From Thioalkalivibrio sp. ALJT (lineage in GTDB: Bacteria > Pseudomonadota > Gammaproteobacteria > Ectothiorhodospirales > Ectothiorhodospiraceae): a stretch of DNA of 64,000 nucleotides. The stretch spans positions 210,021 through 274,020 of the forward strand of contig NZ_KB907123.1 of the NCBI RefSeq assembly GCF_000381825.1, in the 5' to 3' direction. The notes under the pieces are model-generated. The model ran no database searches. It saw only the letters and a list, made by a program, of their open reading frames with translations, and was not told the DNA's origin. Position 1 is the first letter of the stretch. Each line of letters starts with the position of its first letter. The position numbers were made by a program, and so were the translations under genes. Shown piece after piece: positions 35,865 to 49,933 of this stretch.

Positions 35865-36326
35865 TCATCCGATGATGAACAGCGGCTGCCCGTATTCCAC
35901 CGGGTTGCCGTTCTCGACCAGGATGTCGCGGACGGTGCCGGCCTGGTCGGCCTCGATCGGGTTGAGCATCTTCATCGCTTCGATGATGCACAGGGTCTCG
36001 CCGACCTCGACCGTCTGCCCGACCTCGACAAACGGCTTGGAGCCGGGGCTGGGTGCGCGATAGAAGGTGCCGACCATTGGCGCGGTCACACGGTGGCCGT
36101 CCATCTCCGCCGCCGCAGGTGCGGGCTCGGCGGCGGGTGTCGCCACGGTGGCAGCGGGCGCCGCCGGGGCCGCGACCGGTTGCGGGGCGGGGGCAGGCGC
36201 GGCCAGCGCGGCCCCGCTGGCGGCACGCGTAATCCGGACCGATTCCTCGCCTTCGTGGATCTCGATCTCGTGGATGCCGCTCTCGTCGAGCAGGTCGATC
36301 AGTTTCTTGACCTTGCGAATGTCCAT
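35865..36326 (-). CDS. accB: Biotin carboxyl carrier protein of acetyl-CoA carboxylase
   Basis: 153 residues. Acidic N-terminal part binds AccC ([21 protein letters not shown]), then an Ala/Pro-rich flexible linker (about residues 38-76), then the biotinyl domain from about 80 with the thumb-bearing [18 protein letters not shown] and the biotin attachment site EAMKM (K119). All features match E. coli AccB (156). The ATG at 36326 has an agagg site. Only 9 bp separate aroQ from accB; the aroQ-accB-accC order is the standard gammaproteobacterial one. Confidence 0.97.
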   Translation of the reverse strand: MDIRKVKKLIDLLDESGIHEIEIHEGEESVRITRAASGAALAAPAPAPQPVAAPAAPAATVATPAAEPAPAAAEMDGHRVTAPMVGTFYRAPSPGSKPFVEVGQTVEVGETLCIIEAMKMLNPIEADQAGTVRDILVENGNPVEYGQPLFIIG

Positions 36327-36335
36327 GGAAGCCTC

Positions 36336-36776
36336 TTATTCCGTGATGGCTGCAAGCGCCGCGTCCAGGGCCAGCCGGTAGCCAATGGTTCCAAAGCCAC
36401 TGACCAGGCCGGCGGCCACATCGCTCAGGCGTGACGTCTGGCGGAAGGGCTCGCGGGCGTGAATGTTGCTGATGTGAATCTCGTAGAACGGGATGGCGAC
36501 GCCCAGAAGGGCATCGCGCAGGCTGACACTGGTGTGGGTCAGGCCGCCCGGGTTGATCAGTATGCGCTGTACGCCTGCGCCGGGGGCGGCGTGGATGCGG
36601 TCGATCAGGTCCCCTTCGTGGTTGCTTTGAAGACAGTCAAAGGTGGCCCCGGCCTGTTCCGCCCGGGTCCGCAGTTCGGTTTCGATGTCCGCCAGGGTCT
36701 GCGTGCCGTAGCGCTCCGGCTCCCGCTGTCCGAGCAGGTTCAGGTTGGGGCCGTTGAGCAGCAGTATGGTCGCCAT
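36336..36776 (-). CDS. aroQ: 3-dehydroquinate dehydratase, type II
   Basis: 146 residues. Third step of the shikimate pathway, dodecameric type II enzyme. N-terminal [20 protein letters not shown] carries the flexible-lid Arg and Tyr (Y23); the substrate histidine lies in [17 protein letters not shown], and [14 protein letters not shown] completes the site. First gene of the aroQ-accB-accC unit; the 252-bp upstream gap (36777-37028) must carry the operon promoter, but no clear box was pinned down. The other shikimate gene here, aroE, lies 1.2 kb further on. Confidence 0.96.
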   Translation of the reverse strand: MATILLLNGPNLNLLGQREPERYGTQTLADIETELRTRAEQAGATFDCLQSNHEGDLIDRIHAAPGAGVQRILINPGGLTHTSVSLRDALLGVAIPFYEIHISNIHAREPFRQTSRLSDVAAGLVSGFGTIGYRLALDAALAAITE

Positions 36777-37028
36777 GGCTGGGGAATAGGTAGCGATCCT
36801 GTCGAGAATGGACGCGAATGCACTGAAAAATGACAGTGCAGCTAATGTCCGGATTCTGCCGCAGGAGGGGCGGGGGTGTCCAGTGCGGCCCGCTCGCGGC
36901 CCGGGGCCTGCTGTACGCTGTGATCAAACATGGCGGCGCAGCGTCCCTGTGATGCGCTTCGAGGGGCCGGGGAAAGCCTCGCGCCCCTGCTGCCCTGGTT
37001 CGCGACGATCGCCCAACCCGACAGACGC

Positions 37029-37691
37029 CTAGCCGGACGTCAGCGGGAATAGGGTCAGTTCCACGCGGCGGTTCTGTTCGCGACCCGCAGAGGTGTCGTT
37101 GGAGGCCACCGGCTGATGCGGCCCCAGGCCGAGCGTGTGGATGCGGATGGACTGAACGCCGCGTCGGGTCAGGGCCTGGGCCACGGTGTCGGCGCGGCGC
37201 TGGGACAGATCCATGTTGTATTCCTCCCGCCCGGTGCTGTCGGTGTGTCCGGCAACCTCGATGCCGGTCTGGTCGAACTCCTCAAGGACCAGTGCAACCG
37301 AGTCGAGGACATCATGGAACTCCGGTTTGATGTCGGTGCGGTCGAAACCGAAGGTGATGTTGCTCGGCATGTTGAGGATGATGTTGTCGCCGTCGCGTGT
37401 CACGCTGACCCCGGTCCCACGGAGTTGTTCGCGCAGTGCATCCTCCTGGCTGTCCATGTAGTTGCCGATGCTGCCGCCGGCCAGGGCGCCGATGCCGGCC
37501 CCGATCATCGCGCGCTGGGTGCGATTGCGGCTGCTGGTCGCACTGCCGAGTATCGCACCTGCGGCCGCGCCGATACCCGCGCCGATGGTCGCGCGCGAGA
37601 CGCGTTCTTCGCCGGTGTACGGATCGGTGGTGGTGCAACCCATTACCAGGATCAGGGTGCTGGTGGCGGCCAGGGCCAGGATGCGCTGCAT
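37029..37691 (-). CDS. OmpA-family lipoprotein with glycine-zipper (YiaD-like)
   Basis: 220 residues. Lipoprotein signal with lipobox LVMGC (lipidated C19). Residues about 35-80 form glycine-zipper repeats (ATIGAGIGAAAGAILG and AMIGAGIGALAGGSIG), a membrane-inserting or oligomerising motif. The C-terminal OmpA-like domain binds peptidoglycan: NITFGFDRTDIKPEFHDVLDS, VAGHTDSTGREEYNMDLSQRRADTV and REQNRRVEL. It is expected to be an outer-membrane, peptidoglycan-linked lipoprotein. The start has a gggagaagt site. E. coli YiaD has the same architecture. Single-gene unit on the minus strand. Confidence 0.93.
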   Translation of the reverse strand: MQRILALAATSTLILVMGCTTTDPYTGEERVSRATIGAGIGAAAGAILGSATSSRNRTQRAMIGAGIGALAGGSIGNYMDSQEDALREQLRGTGVSVTRDGDNIILNMPSNITFGFDRTDIKPEFHDVLDSVALVLEEFDQTGIEVAGHTDSTGREEYNMDLSQRRADTVAQALTRRGVQSIRIHTLGLGPHQPVASNDTSAGREQNRRVELTLFPLTSG

Positions 37692-37794
37692 GGTACTTCT
37701 CCCGTATTGGTGTTGCCTGCCGAGTGGCGGCTAGGATGCCCGCCAGCTTGCAACGGGACGGGTGAACCGTCGATGAACCCGGTATCGTGCCGTG

Positions 37795-41249
<3,455 letters not shown>

Positions 41250-44011
41250 TCAGGCGGCTGTCGCCGTCGTCGGATTTCGCGGCGCCGGGTTTGGTAGTCG
41301 AAGCCTTCTTCGCCGGGGCCTTCTTCGATGTGCCTGTCTTCGACGTGTTTTTCTTCGGGGTGGTCTTTTTCGTGCTCGTCTTGCTGGCGGCCTTCTTGGT
41401 GGTGGTCGCCTTCTTCGCGGTCGACGACTTGGAGGCCGATTTGGAGGCGGTCTTGCCGGAGGACTTGGCGGTCGACTTCGTCGCCCCCTTGCGCCCACGG
41501 CCCTTGCGCTCCGGGGCAGCGGCGATCAGTTCCTGACACTGTTCCAGCGTCAGGGACTTGGGATCGGTCTCCTTGGGGATCTTGGCGTTCTTGTTGCCAT
41601 CGGTGACGTAGGGCCCGTAGCGCCCGTTCAGCACCTGGATGCCTTCCTCGTCGAAGCTCTTGATGAAGCGCTCGGCGTCCTTTTTCTTCTTCTCGGCGAC
41701 GATCTCCAGCGCGCGTGGCAGCTCGATGGTCCAGACGTCGTCATCCGGGCTGAGGGAGGCGTACTTGGCGCCGTACTTCACGTACGGTCCGAAGCGGCCA
41801 ATATTGACCAGCACCGGCTCGCCTTCGGGGGTCTCGCCGAGGTCACGCGGCAGCTTGAACAGCTCCAGCGCCTCGTCGAGGGTGATCTTGTCCATCTTCT
41901 GTCCGGGCAGCAGGCCGGCGAAGCGCGGTTTCTCCTCGTCGTCCTTGGTGCCGATCTGCACGATCGGGCCGAAACGACCCAGGCGGACGCTGACCGGGCG
42001 TCCGCTCTTGGGATCGGTGCCGAGCTCGCGCGACTGCACGGCCTCGGCGCGGGTGACGTTCTCTTCCTTCTCCTTCACCCGGTCGCGGAAGTCGCCCCAG
42101 AAGGCGTCCAGCACCGGGACCCAGTCCTTCTCGCCGCGCGAGATCGCGTCCAGCTCGTCTTCGAGCTTCGCGGTGAAGTCGTAGTCCACGTAGCGGTCGA
42201 AGTGCTGGGTCAGGAAGCTGTTCACGATCCGGCCGGTATCGGTCGGGATGAAGCGCTTGCCGTCCATCTCCACGTACTCGCGCGACTGCAGCGTGGAGAT
42301 GATGCTGGCGTAGGTGGACGGACGGCCGATACCGTATTCCTCCAGCGTCTTCACCAGGCTGGCCTCGGTGTAGCGCGGCGGCGGCTCGGTGAAGTGCTGG
42401 TCGGCGGTGACCTCTTCGAGCTGGACCGTGTCGCCCTCGGCCATCTCCGGCAGGCGCTTGTCCTCGTCGTCATCCGCGGAATCGTCGCGACCTTCCTGGT
42501 ATACGGCGATGAAGCCGGGGTCGACCAGAGTGGAGCCGGTGGCGCGGAACTGGTGCTGGCTGTCGCCCGGGACCAGGTCGGCGGCGACGGTGTCGAAGGT
42601 CGCGTGGATCATCTGGCAGGCGACGGTGCGCTTCCAGATCAGGTCGTATAGCCGGGCCTGGTCGCTGCTCAGGCGTTCACGGACCTCGTTCGGCACGCGG
42701 CGCACGGAGGTCGGGCGGATGGCCTCGTGGGCCTCCTGTGCGTTCTTCGACTTGGTCTTGTACTGGCGCGGGCTGTCGGGGACGTTGTTGGCGCCGTAGC
42801 GTTCCTCGATCAGGCCGCGGATCTCGCCGATTGCCTCTCCGGCCAGGGCCACCGAGTCGGTACGCATGTAGGTTATCAGGCCGATCGCGCCGGAGCCGAG
42901 GTCGATGCCTTCATACAGCTGCTGCGCGGTGCGCATGGTGCGCGATGCGGTGAAGCCGAGCTTGCGCGAAGCCTCCTGCTGCAGGGTCGAGGTCGTGAAC
43001 GGCGCGGCCGGGTTGCGGCGGCGTTGCTTCTTCTCGACCTTCGCGACGCGCAATTCACCTATCGCGCTCGGGCTCACCGACTCAAGGTCGGTTCGGGCCG
43101 CCTCGGTCAGGCGCTTCTGGGCGTCGTGCGCGAGCTCGGCATTGTTCAGGTCGAACTGGTCCAGCTTGTTGCCGTCAAGGTGCGTCAGGCGCGCGGTGAA
43201 CGGCTGACTCTGGCGCTCGACCTTCGCATCCAGCGTCCAGTATTCGCGCGCGACGAAGGCCTCGATCTCGTTCTCGCGCTCGCAGATCATGCGCAGCGCC
43301 GGGCTCTGCACGCGGCCGGCGGACAGGCCGCGCTTGATCTTGCGCCACAGCAGCGGGGAGAGGTTGAAGCCGACCAGGTAGTCCAGTGCGCGACGCGCCT
43401 GCTGGGCGTCGATCAGCGGCCTGGCCAGATCGCGTGGCTCGTCGATCGCCTGCTGGATTGCCTTCTTGGTGATCTCGTGGAACACGACCCGGTGCACGTC
43501 ACGATCGTCCAGTAGACCGCGTTCGCGCAACACCTCGTAGAGATGCCAGGAGATCGCCTCGCCTTCACGGTCGGGGTCAGTCGCGAGGATCAGGTCGTCG
43601 GATTTCTTCAGCGCCCTGGCGATCGCCTCGATCTGCTTTTCGCTGCGCTCGATGATGTCGTACTTCATGCGGAACCCGTCTTCCGGGTCCACGGCGCCCT
43701 CCTTGGGCACCAGGTCGCGTACATGGCCGTAGGAGGCCATGACCTGGTAGTCCGGGCCGAGGTACTTCTCGATGGTCTTGCCCTTGGCGGGCGACTCTAC
43801 GATGACGAGGTGTTTGCTCATGTCGCTCGGGACCGTCTCCGTGGCAGCGGGTTCCGTATGGGGCGGTGGCGGTTGCCCGGAGGCAACCGGGGTCACGGGC
43901 GCTAAAGACTAGATGAGGAAAACGCCCGTGGCTACCGTGTGACCCCTCGGGACGCGCTGAATCAAGCCATCCCGACCGGTTCAGCGTGCTCGGCGCTGCA
44001 TCGTCCCGTAC

Positions 44012-44031
44012 CCCTTTGCACTGGCAAAGGG
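44012..44031. repeat. Short perfect hairpin upstream of topA
   Basis: CCCTTTGC and GCAAAGGG pair perfectly around an ACTG loop at 44012-44031, in the 322-bp gap between topA and smg. An AT run (atattt) follows on the plus strand. For the leftward smg transcript the hairpin could be a terminator, since it lies about 115 bp beyond the smg stop; for topA it is in the leader or promoter zone. Nothing else is recognised in the gap. Confidence 0.5.
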
Positions 44032-44144
44032 ATATTTGGTCTGCTTCGGAATCAACCAGTTACAGCGGTCGGTTCCGGCGGCGCATCCCTGTATCGCAGG
44101 CAGGCGTCGAGCGAACGGTGTGTCCCTCAAAAGAAGGGGCGTTA

Positions 44145-44630
44145 TCAGTGCAGGTAATCCACGGCTGCGGGGCCTGCATCGTCACGCATGACCTCCTCCA
44201 GACGGGAGTAGGCGATTGCGTCGTCCGGCTGGTTGAACAGCACCATCAGGACTACCCAGCGCAGCTGGTCGAGGTCAATCTCTTCGGCATCCAGTTCCAT
44301 TACGCGGTCCAGCACCAGTTCGCGGGTGCCGGCGGTCAGCAGGCCGTTCTGCTCCAGATGCAGCAGGAAACCGTGCGCCTCGACGTCCAGGCGTTTGCGT
44401 TCCTCGGGGGCGTAGACGCGGTGTGCGGCACCGTCTCCGCCGCGGCCCGCAAGGGGGGATTCGCTCATCAGGCGATCCAGCCACCCCAGTGCGCGGTCGA
44501 TCTCGCCACGGGCAAAGCCGGCCTCCACCAGGTGGCGTTCCAGTTCCGAGCGGTCCGGCTCCTCGTCGGATTCCTCGTCGAGGGTGTGCTCGAACAGGTA
44601 CATGAGCACATCCAGCACGCTTTCGTTCAT
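44145..44630 (-). CDS. smg: Smg family protein (DUF494)
   Basis: 161 residues, the usual Smg length (157 in E. coli). The start MNESVLDVLMYLFEHTLDEE... is the family hallmark, as are EIDRALGWLDRL and EEIDLDQLRWVVLMVLFNQP near the C-terminus. Acidic, all-alpha, no membrane segment. Function is not settled; the gene is almost always next to dprA and def, as here. The start overlaps the dprA stop by 4 bp. Confidence 0.92.
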   Translation of the reverse strand: MNESVLDVLMYLFEHTLDEESDEEPDRSELERHLVEAGFARGEIDRALGWLDRLMSESPLAGRGGDGAAHRVYAPEERKRLDVEAHGFLLHLEQNGLLTAGTRELVLDRVMELDAEEIDLDQLRWVVLMVLFNQPDDAIAYSRLEEVMRDDAGPAAVDYLH

Positions 44631-45766
44631 GATTCGGGGGATCCTGCGTCGAGGCGCTGGTAGCGCCCGTGGTCGAGGGCGGCCACACGGCCGTTGAGTT
44701 CCAGCAAAACCAGCATGGATGAAAGCTGTTCGATGGTCAATTTGGTGCGTTCGCGCAGGGTTTCCAGTGCGACCGGGTCGAATCCCATCGCCTGCAGGAC
44801 CCGTTCCTGTTCGGGGTCCAGCGGGTCGGGGGCGGATTCTGTCGCCGCCCGGGGAGCGTCTGGCGCGATGCCCAGCCAGTCGGCCAGGTCATCCAGTATC
44901 TCTTCGGCCGACTCCACCAGTTGGGCGCCGTCTCGAATCAGGCGATGACACCCGCGGCTGGCCGGGCTCAGGACGGAGCCGGGGACTGCATAGACCTGGC
45001 GGCCCTGTTCCGCAGCGAGCCGGGCCGTGATCAGGGACCCGCTCTTGAGGGCGGCCTCCACGACCAGGGTGGCCAGGGACAGGCCGCTGATGACGCGATT
45101 GCGCTGCGGGAAGTTGCGGGCCAGTGGCCGGGTGCCGGTCGGCCATAGCGACACCACCAGGCCGTGGTCGGCGATGCGATGCGCCAGGCGGCGATGCTGA
45201 GCCGGGTAGATGCGGTCCGGCCCGGTCGCGACCACGGCGATGGTGCGTCCACGCGGGGCGGCGAGGGCGCCCGCGTGAGCGGCACCGTCGATGCCGCGCG
45301 CCAGGCCGCTGGTGATCGTCAGTCCGGCGCCGGCCAGTTCGCGTGCGAATTCGCTGGCGAGGCGCTCGCCCTGCGGGGTGGCCTCGCGGCTGCCGACGAC
45401 CCCGACCTGGGGGGTACGCAGCAACCCGGGGTCGCCGTTCAGGTACAGCACCGGGGGCGGATCAGGGAGTTCCGCCAGCAGGGGCGGATAGTCCGGATCA
45501 TCCAGGCACAGCAGCTGGTGTCCCGGGTCGGCATCCAGCCAGACCTGGTCGGCCTGCACCCCGGCCGCGCGAGCCTGGCGGGCGGCGGCGTCCACCTGGA
45601 GGTCGATGCCCGCGCGCCGCCATTCAGCCGCAGGAGCGGCCAGGGCGTTGCCCGGAGAGCCGAAGGCCGCGATCAGTTGCAGCATGCGCCGCGGTCCGAG
45701 GCCGGGGGTGTTGATCAGTTGCAGCCAGTCCTCATGCGGGGCGGCTGCTGCGTCGGCATCAGGCAT
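44627..45766 (-). CDS. dprA: DNA processing protein DprA (Smf)
   Basis: 379 residues. An N-terminal SAM-like part (LINTPGLGPRRMLQLIAAFG), the Rossmann DNA-binding core with VGVVGSREATPQGERLASEF, TSGLARGIDGAAHAGAL, TGPDRIYPAQHRRLAHRI, FPQRNRVISGLSLATLVVEA and LITARLAAEQGRQVYAVPG, and a C-terminal winged-helix-like part (LTIEQLSSMLVLLELNGRVA). DprA loads RecA onto incoming single strands in natural transformation. No com genes are near. Overlaps smg by 4 bp and lies 21 bp after the LysM gene. Confidence 0.94.
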   Translation of the reverse strand: MPDADAAAAPHEDWLQLINTPGLGPRRMLQLIAAFGSPGNALAAPAAEWRRAGIDLQVDAAARQARAAGVQADQVWLDADPGHQLLCLDDPDYPPLLAELPDPPPVLYLNGDPGLLRTPQVGVVGSREATPQGERLASEFARELAGAGLTITSGLARGIDGAAHAGALAAPRGRTIAVVATGPDRIYPAQHRRLAHRIADHGLVVSLWPTGTRPLARNFPQRNRVISGLSLATLVVEAALKSGSLITARLAAEQGRQVYAVPGSVLSPASRGCHRLIRDGAQLVESAEEILDDLADWLGIAPDAPRAATESAPDPLDPEQERVLQAMGFDPVALETLRERTKLTIEQLSSMLVLLELNGRVAALDHGRYQRLDAGSPES

Positions 45767-45787
45767 GCGGTCCGGTCGCAGTCCTGG

Positions 45788-46942
45788 TCAGGGGGTGCGA
45801 ACCTTGTCGCCCTCGCGCAGGGTGCGCTCGGCCTCCGTGACCAGTACATAGGACACCTTTTCGAAGGTCTGGAAGACCATCACGGTGCCGACTTCTTCTT
45901 CCGGCAGGGTGACCACGTCGTTGGCGCGATCGCTGATCGGGTCGCGGACCTCGCGCCCGGCGGTGAAGGCCGCGAAGACCTGGCCGTTCTCGATGCCGTC
46001 GCGTGCACCGCGGTTGATGATCGCGGCCTGGAGCTGGCCGATCTGGCTGATGGCGTCGAACAGCGAGATGATTGTGCCTTCGGTCCCCGCGGGCGGGCGG
46101 CCGATGTCGAACAGCATGTCCTGTTCTTCGATGTAGGGCACCAGGCGGTCACCGCGGATGGCCTCGCGTTCGCCCTCGCGGATGTCGGCGCGGGCCACAT
46201 TGCCCGGCTCGATGATTTCGGCTTCACCGATGGGCAGGGTGGCGATTCCCAGAGCCTCGCCCGTATCCGGGTCGGTCAGCGCCCCGTCGTCGCGGACGAT
46301 GTGATAGAGCTCGTAGCGCGCGGTGTCCTCGGCGTTGCGCACGTAGATGCGATCCCCCGGCCCGAAGATCACGCGCTCGTCCTGCGAGGCGAGGATGTAC
46401 GGCGCGTTCTCCAGGGTTTCCTCGTCCAGCACCTGCGGGCGGAACATGAACGCTTGCAGGGTGGAGATCGGGGAGACATCCCGGTCGCGCTCCACCACCC
46501 GTACCTCGGGCGACAGGCGATGGGTGGGGCGCACGCGCGGCCCGCCATCGACCGTGATGCGCGGCCGGCCGTCCACGTAATAGATGCTGAGGACGTCACC
46601 CGGGTAAATCAGGTGCGGGTTTTCGATTTCGGGGTTGACCAGCCAGATCTCCGGCCAGTACCAGGGGTCTTCCAGGAACATGGCCGAGATGTCCCAGAGC
46701 GTATCGCCCCTGCGCACGACATAGCGTTCCGGGGCGGAATCACGGATCTCCGGTTCGGCCTCGACGGCCAGACGTTCCCGGGTCGCCTCGTTGGTGGAGC
46801 GGGGCGCGGGAGGGGCGTTGGCGCTGGCGGTGGTTTCGGCACCGCCGTTTTCCGGGGTTGCTGCGCAGGCGCCCAGCAACAGCGTTACACTGAACAGAAT
46901 GCTCGGAAGGACGAAGGTCGTGGTGGCCCTGGTCTTGTACAT
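45788..46942 (-). CDS. LysM-domain lipoprotein
   Basis: 384 residues. Signal peptide with lipobox LLGAC (lipidated C26), a low-complexity linker (residues 27-70), then a single LysM domain (RYVVRRGDTLWDISAMFLEDPWYWPEIWLVNPE...HLIYPGDVL) that should bind peptidoglycan. The remaining 240 residues are beta-rich, with text such as YILASQDERVIFGPGDRIYVRN and ARADIREGEREAIRGDRLVPY. Conserved between dprA and def in gammaproteobacteria. Likely outer-membrane or periplasmic cell-wall protein; precise role unknown. It is divergent from def with a 140-bp gap. Confidence 0.88.
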   Translation of the reverse strand: MYKTRATTTFVLPSILFSVTLLLGACAATPENGGAETTASANAPPAPRSTNEATRERLAVEAEPEIRDSAPERYVVRRGDTLWDISAMFLEDPWYWPEIWLVNPEIENPHLIYPGDVLSIYYVDGRPRITVDGGPRVRPTHRLSPEVRVVERDRDVSPISTLQAFMFRPQVLDEETLENAPYILASQDERVIFGPGDRIYVRNAEDTARYELYHIVRDDGALTDPDTGEALGIATLPIGEAEIIEPGNVARADIREGEREAIRGDRLVPYIEEQDMLFDIGRPPAGTEGTIISLFDAISQIGQLQAAIINRGARDGIENGQVFAAFTAGREVRDPISDRANDVVTLPEEEVGTVMVFQTFEKVSYVLVTEAERTLREGDKVRTP

Positions 46943-47014
46943 CGAATGCCCCCTGTCAGGTCCGCGTGCTCCCCGGGCCTTCCTGTGGCCCGGCCCCGGC
47001 CGAATGGCGCAACG

Positions 47015-47029
47015 CCGCGGATATCGCGG
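47015..47029. promoter_or_regulatory. Near-perfect palindrome between LysM gene and def
   Basis: CCGCGGATATCGCGG, symmetric in its outer five bases on each side, lies in the 140-bp divergent spacer (46943-47082). It could be an operator or a leader hairpin; nothing in the sequence identifies the protein that would bind. The def ribosome-binding site (gtttgagg) lies further right. Confidence 0.35.
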
Positions 47030-47082
47030 TTCAACGTTAGCAGAATTGTGATACCTGCACAGTACAAAGTTTGAGGTTTTTC

Positions 47083-47610
47083 ATGGCCAAGCGCGAAATC
47101 TTGCACTTCCCCGATCCCCGGCTGCGGCTGAAGGCCGAACCGGTCACCGAGGTGGATGACGAGATCCGCACCCTGGTGGATGACATGCTCGAGACCATGT
47201 ATGCCGCTCCCGGTATCGGTCTGGCGGCGACCCAGATCAACGTGCAAAAGCGCGTGCTGGTGGCGGACGTCTCCGAGGACCAGAGCGAGCCGTACGCCCT
47301 GATTAATCCCGAGATCCTCGAGACCCGGGGCGAGGAGGCAATGGACGAAGGCTGTCTGTCGGTGCCGGGTTTTTACGAGAAGGTGCAGCGTGCGGACAGC
47401 ATCCGCGTGCGTGCGCTGGGTCGGGATGGCGAGCCGTTCGAACTGGACGTCGATGGCCTGCTGGCCGTGTGTATCCAGCACGAGATCGACCACCTCGACG
47501 GCAAGCTGTTCGTCGATTACCTGTCCAGCCTGAAGCGCAACCGCATCCGCAAGAAACTGGAGAAGCAGGGCGCCCGCTCCGGCGACAAGGCCGCGGTACC
47601 CGCGGTCTGA
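47083..47610 (+). CDS. def: Peptide deformylase
   Basis: 175 residues from ATG 47083, which has a ttgagg site 8 bases upstream; the in-frame TTG at 47071 is less likely. Removes the N-formyl group from nascent proteins. Motifs: [16 protein letters not shown] (metal C91) and QHEIDHLDG (H133, E134, H137). C-terminal basic tail ([15 protein letters not shown]). The stop overlaps the fmt start (TGATG), so def-fmt are translationally coupled, the standard arrangement. Confidence 0.97.
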   Translation: MAKREILHFPDPRLRLKAEPVTEVDDEIRTLVDDMLETMYAAPGIGLAATQINVQKRVLVADVSEDQSEPYALINPEILETRGEEAMDEGCLSVPGFYEKVQRADSIRVRALGRDGEPFELDVDGLLAVCIQHEIDHLDGKLFVDYLSSLKRNRIRKKLEKQGARSGDKAAVPAV

Positions 47611-48575
47611 TGGGGGTGACGGACACGGACGGCGAGCCCCTGCGTATCGTCTACGCGGGGACGCCGGACTTTGCCGTTCCGGCGCTGGAGGCGCTGATCG
47701 CCGCGGGTCACGCGCCGGCGGCGGTGTACACCCAGCCCGATCGCCCGGCCGGTCGCGGGCGCAAGCTGCGCCCCGGCCCGGTCAAGAAGATCGCGGAGGC
47801 CGCGGGGTTGCCGGTGATGCAGCCGGAATCGCTGAAGTCGCCCGAGGCCCGGGCGGAACTCGCGGCCTGGCGACCGGATGTGCTGATTGTGGCGGCTTAC
47901 GGCCTGATCCTGCCCCGAAGCGTGCTGGAGCTGCCCCCGCTGGGCGGGCTCAATATCCATGCCTCCCTGTTGCCGCGCTGGCGCGGGGCCGCGCCGATCC
48001 ATCGTGCCTTGCTCGCCGGTGACCAGGAGACCGGGGTCTGCCTGATGCAGATGGCGCCGGGGCTGGACACCGGCCCGGTGCATGCCTGCCGCAGGGTCGC
48101 GATCACCCCGCAGACGACGACCGGCTCGCTCCACGATGCCCTCGCCCGAGAGGGTGCTGCGCTTCTGCTGGAGCAGCTCCCGGCGATCGCCAAGGGGGTG
48201 TCCGTGCCGCAGCCACAGGATGACGCGCAGGCGACCTATGCGCACAAGCTGGACAAGCAGGAGGCCTGGATCGACTGGTCGCGTGCGGCCGAGGAGCTGG
48301 ATCGCCAGGTACGCGCATTCAATCCGTGGCCGGTGGCCCAGACGGCCTGGCAAGGCCAGGTGGTGCGGGTCCATGCCGCGGTTCCGGTAACGGGTCCGAG
48401 TGTGGCGGCGCCGGGGACCATCCTCGCGACCGGCGCGGATGGCGTGGATGTGGCGACGGGGGAGGGGCTTCTGCGCCTGACGACGGTGCAGCTGCCCGGA
48501 CGGCGGCCGGTGGCGGCGGCCGACTGGGCCCGCAATGCGGACCTGGTCGGGCAGGTCCTGACGGGGAGCGCTTGA
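47610..48575 (+). CDS. fmt: Methionyl-tRNA formyltransferase
   Basis: 321 residues (E. coli 315). Formylates initiator Met-tRNA using 10-formyl-tetrahydrofolate. Motifs: [18 protein letters not shown], the [16 protein letters not shown] loop that contacts the tRNA acceptor, and the catalytic part [25 protein letters not shown]. The C-terminal OB-fold domain starts near [23 protein letters not shown] at 47610 overlaps the def stop; its own stop overlaps the rsmB start in the same way. Confidence 0.97.
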   Translation: MGVTDTDGEPLRIVYAGTPDFAVPALEALIAAGHAPAAVYTQPDRPAGRGRKLRPGPVKKIAEAAGLPVMQPESLKSPEARAELAAWRPDVLIVAAYGLILPRSVLELPPLGGLNIHASLLPRWRGAAPIHRALLAGDQETGVCLMQMAPGLDTGPVHACRRVAITPQTTTGSLHDALAREGAALLLEQLPAIAKGVSVPQPQDDAQATYAHKLDKQEAWIDWSRAAEELDRQVRAFNPWPVAQTAWQGQVVRVHAAVPVTGPSVAAPGTILATGADGVDVATGEGLLRLTTVQLPGRRPVAAADWARNADLVGQVLTGSA

Positions 48576-49933
48576 TGGGCACCCGTGCCAGGCGTGTGGT
48601 GCCGTCCCGCGTGGACTCGCGGTCGCCGCGCCAGCGGGCGCTGGAGGCGGCCGAGCGGGTCGTCCTGCAGGGCCAGTCGCTGACTCAGGCCGTGGAGCTG
48701 GTGACCGCGGGCCTGGAGGGGCGCGACGCAGCCTGGGTGCAGGCCCTGGCCTACACGACGTTACGCTGGTATCCGCAGCTCGAGGGCCTGGTGGCCGGTT
48801 TTCTCGACCGTCCGCTGCGCAAGAAGGATGCGGTGATCGGGGTATTGCTGGCGCAGGGGCTTGCCGAGTTGTTGCATTTTGGCACCCGCGACCACGCGGC
48901 CGTGCGCGAAACCGCGGAACTGGCACGGGCGATCCATCGCCCCGGGGCGGTGGGCATGATCAATGCGATTCTGCGGCGCGCGCAGCGCGAGCAGGGGGAC
49001 CTGACGCATCGCATTGCGGCCGACCCGGTGTTGCGCTATGCCGTCCCGACCTGGTTGGTGGACGCGATTCGCGCCTCCTGGCCGGAAGACTGGGAGGCAC
49101 TGCTGGAGGCCTCGACGCGGCCGGCTCCGATGACACTGCGGGTGAATCTGCACCGCGGCAGCCGCGAGGCGGCCCTGGCGGCCCTGGCCGAGGCGGGATG
49201 CCCGGCCCGGCCTCATCCCGTTCTGGCCAGTGCACTGACCCTGGAACAGCCGGTCGATGTCGGGGCCCTGCCGGGGTTTTTCGACGGGCGGCTGTCGGTC
49301 CAGGACGCCTCGGCGCAGTGGGCGGCGGCGCTGCTCGCGCCGCGCGCGGGCGAGCGGGTACTGGATGCCTGCGCGGCACCCGGAGGCAAGACCGGCCACC
49401 TGCTGGAACAGGCCGGGGGAGAGCTGGATCTCACCGCGCTGGACAACGACGCGGAACGCCTGGGGCAGGTGCGCGAGAATCTTGAGCGCCTGGGTTATCG
49501 GGCGCAGCTGGTGACGGCGGACCTGGAGGCGACGGACGCCTGGTGGGACGGCCAGGGCTTCGATGCGATCCTGCTGGATGTGCCCTGTTCGGCTACCGGT
49601 GTCCTGCGTCGCCACCCGGATATCAAGACCCTGCGCCGGCCCGAGGACATCCCGCGCCTGGCGGCCGAACAGGCCCGCCTGCTGGCCGCAGCCTGGCCCT
49701 TGCTGCGCCCCGGTGGCCGGCTGTTGTACGCCACCTGCTCGTTGCTGTCGGCGGAGAACGATGCCGTCGTGGCCCCGTTTGTGGCCGCCACCCCGGACGC
49801 CCGGGTCCTGCTTGTGCACGGTCCGGACGGCATCCCCGGCGGCATGGCGCGCAGTGTGGGCGTATCCCTGCCCCTGGGCCTCGAGGGAGGCGACGGCTTT
49901 TATTACGCGCTGCTGAGGAAACAGGCCCTTTGA
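48575..49933 (+). CDS. rsmB: 16S rRNA m5C967 methyltransferase RsmB (Sun/Fmu)
   Basis: 452 residues from ATG 48575. An N-terminal NusB-like RNA-binding domain (SPRQRALEAAERVVLQGQSL...ALAYTTLRWYPQLEGLV) is followed by the SAM methyltransferase domain. Motifs: VQDASAQWAAALLAPRAGERVLDACAAPGGKTGHLLE, LDVPCSATGVLRRHPDIK with the catalytic Cys of motif IV, and LLYATCSLLSAEND with the second Cys of motif VI. The protein methylates C967 of 16S rRNA. Coupled to fmt upstream and to the DUF4390 gene downstream by TGATG overlaps. Confidence 0.96.
   Translation: MGTRARRVVPSRVDSRSPRQRALEAAERVVLQGQSLTQAVELVTAGLEGRDAAWVQALAYTTLRWYPQLEGLVAGFLDRPLRKKDAVIGVLLAQGLAELLHFGTRDHAAVRETAELARAIHRPGAVGMINAILRRAQREQGDLTHRIAADPVLRYAVPTWLVDAIRASWPEDWEALLEASTRPAPMTLRVNLHRGSREAALAALAEAGCPARPHPVLASALTLEQPVDVGALPGFFDGRLSVQDASAQWAAALLAPRAGERVLDACAAPGGKTGHLLEQAGGELDLTALDNDAERLGQVRENLERLGYRAQLVTADLEATDAWWDGQGFDAILLDVPCSATGVLRRHPDIKTLRRPEDIPRLAAEQARLLAAAWPLLRPGGRLLYATCSLLSAENDAVVAPFVAATPDARVLLVHGPDGIPGGMARSVGVSLPLGLEGGDGFYYALLRKQAL

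Noticed and set aside
44012-44031. Riboswitch or leader peptide upstream of topA
   Set aside because: Only a simple 8-bp hairpin is present; no further stems, short ORF with start site, or known aptamer pattern was seen.
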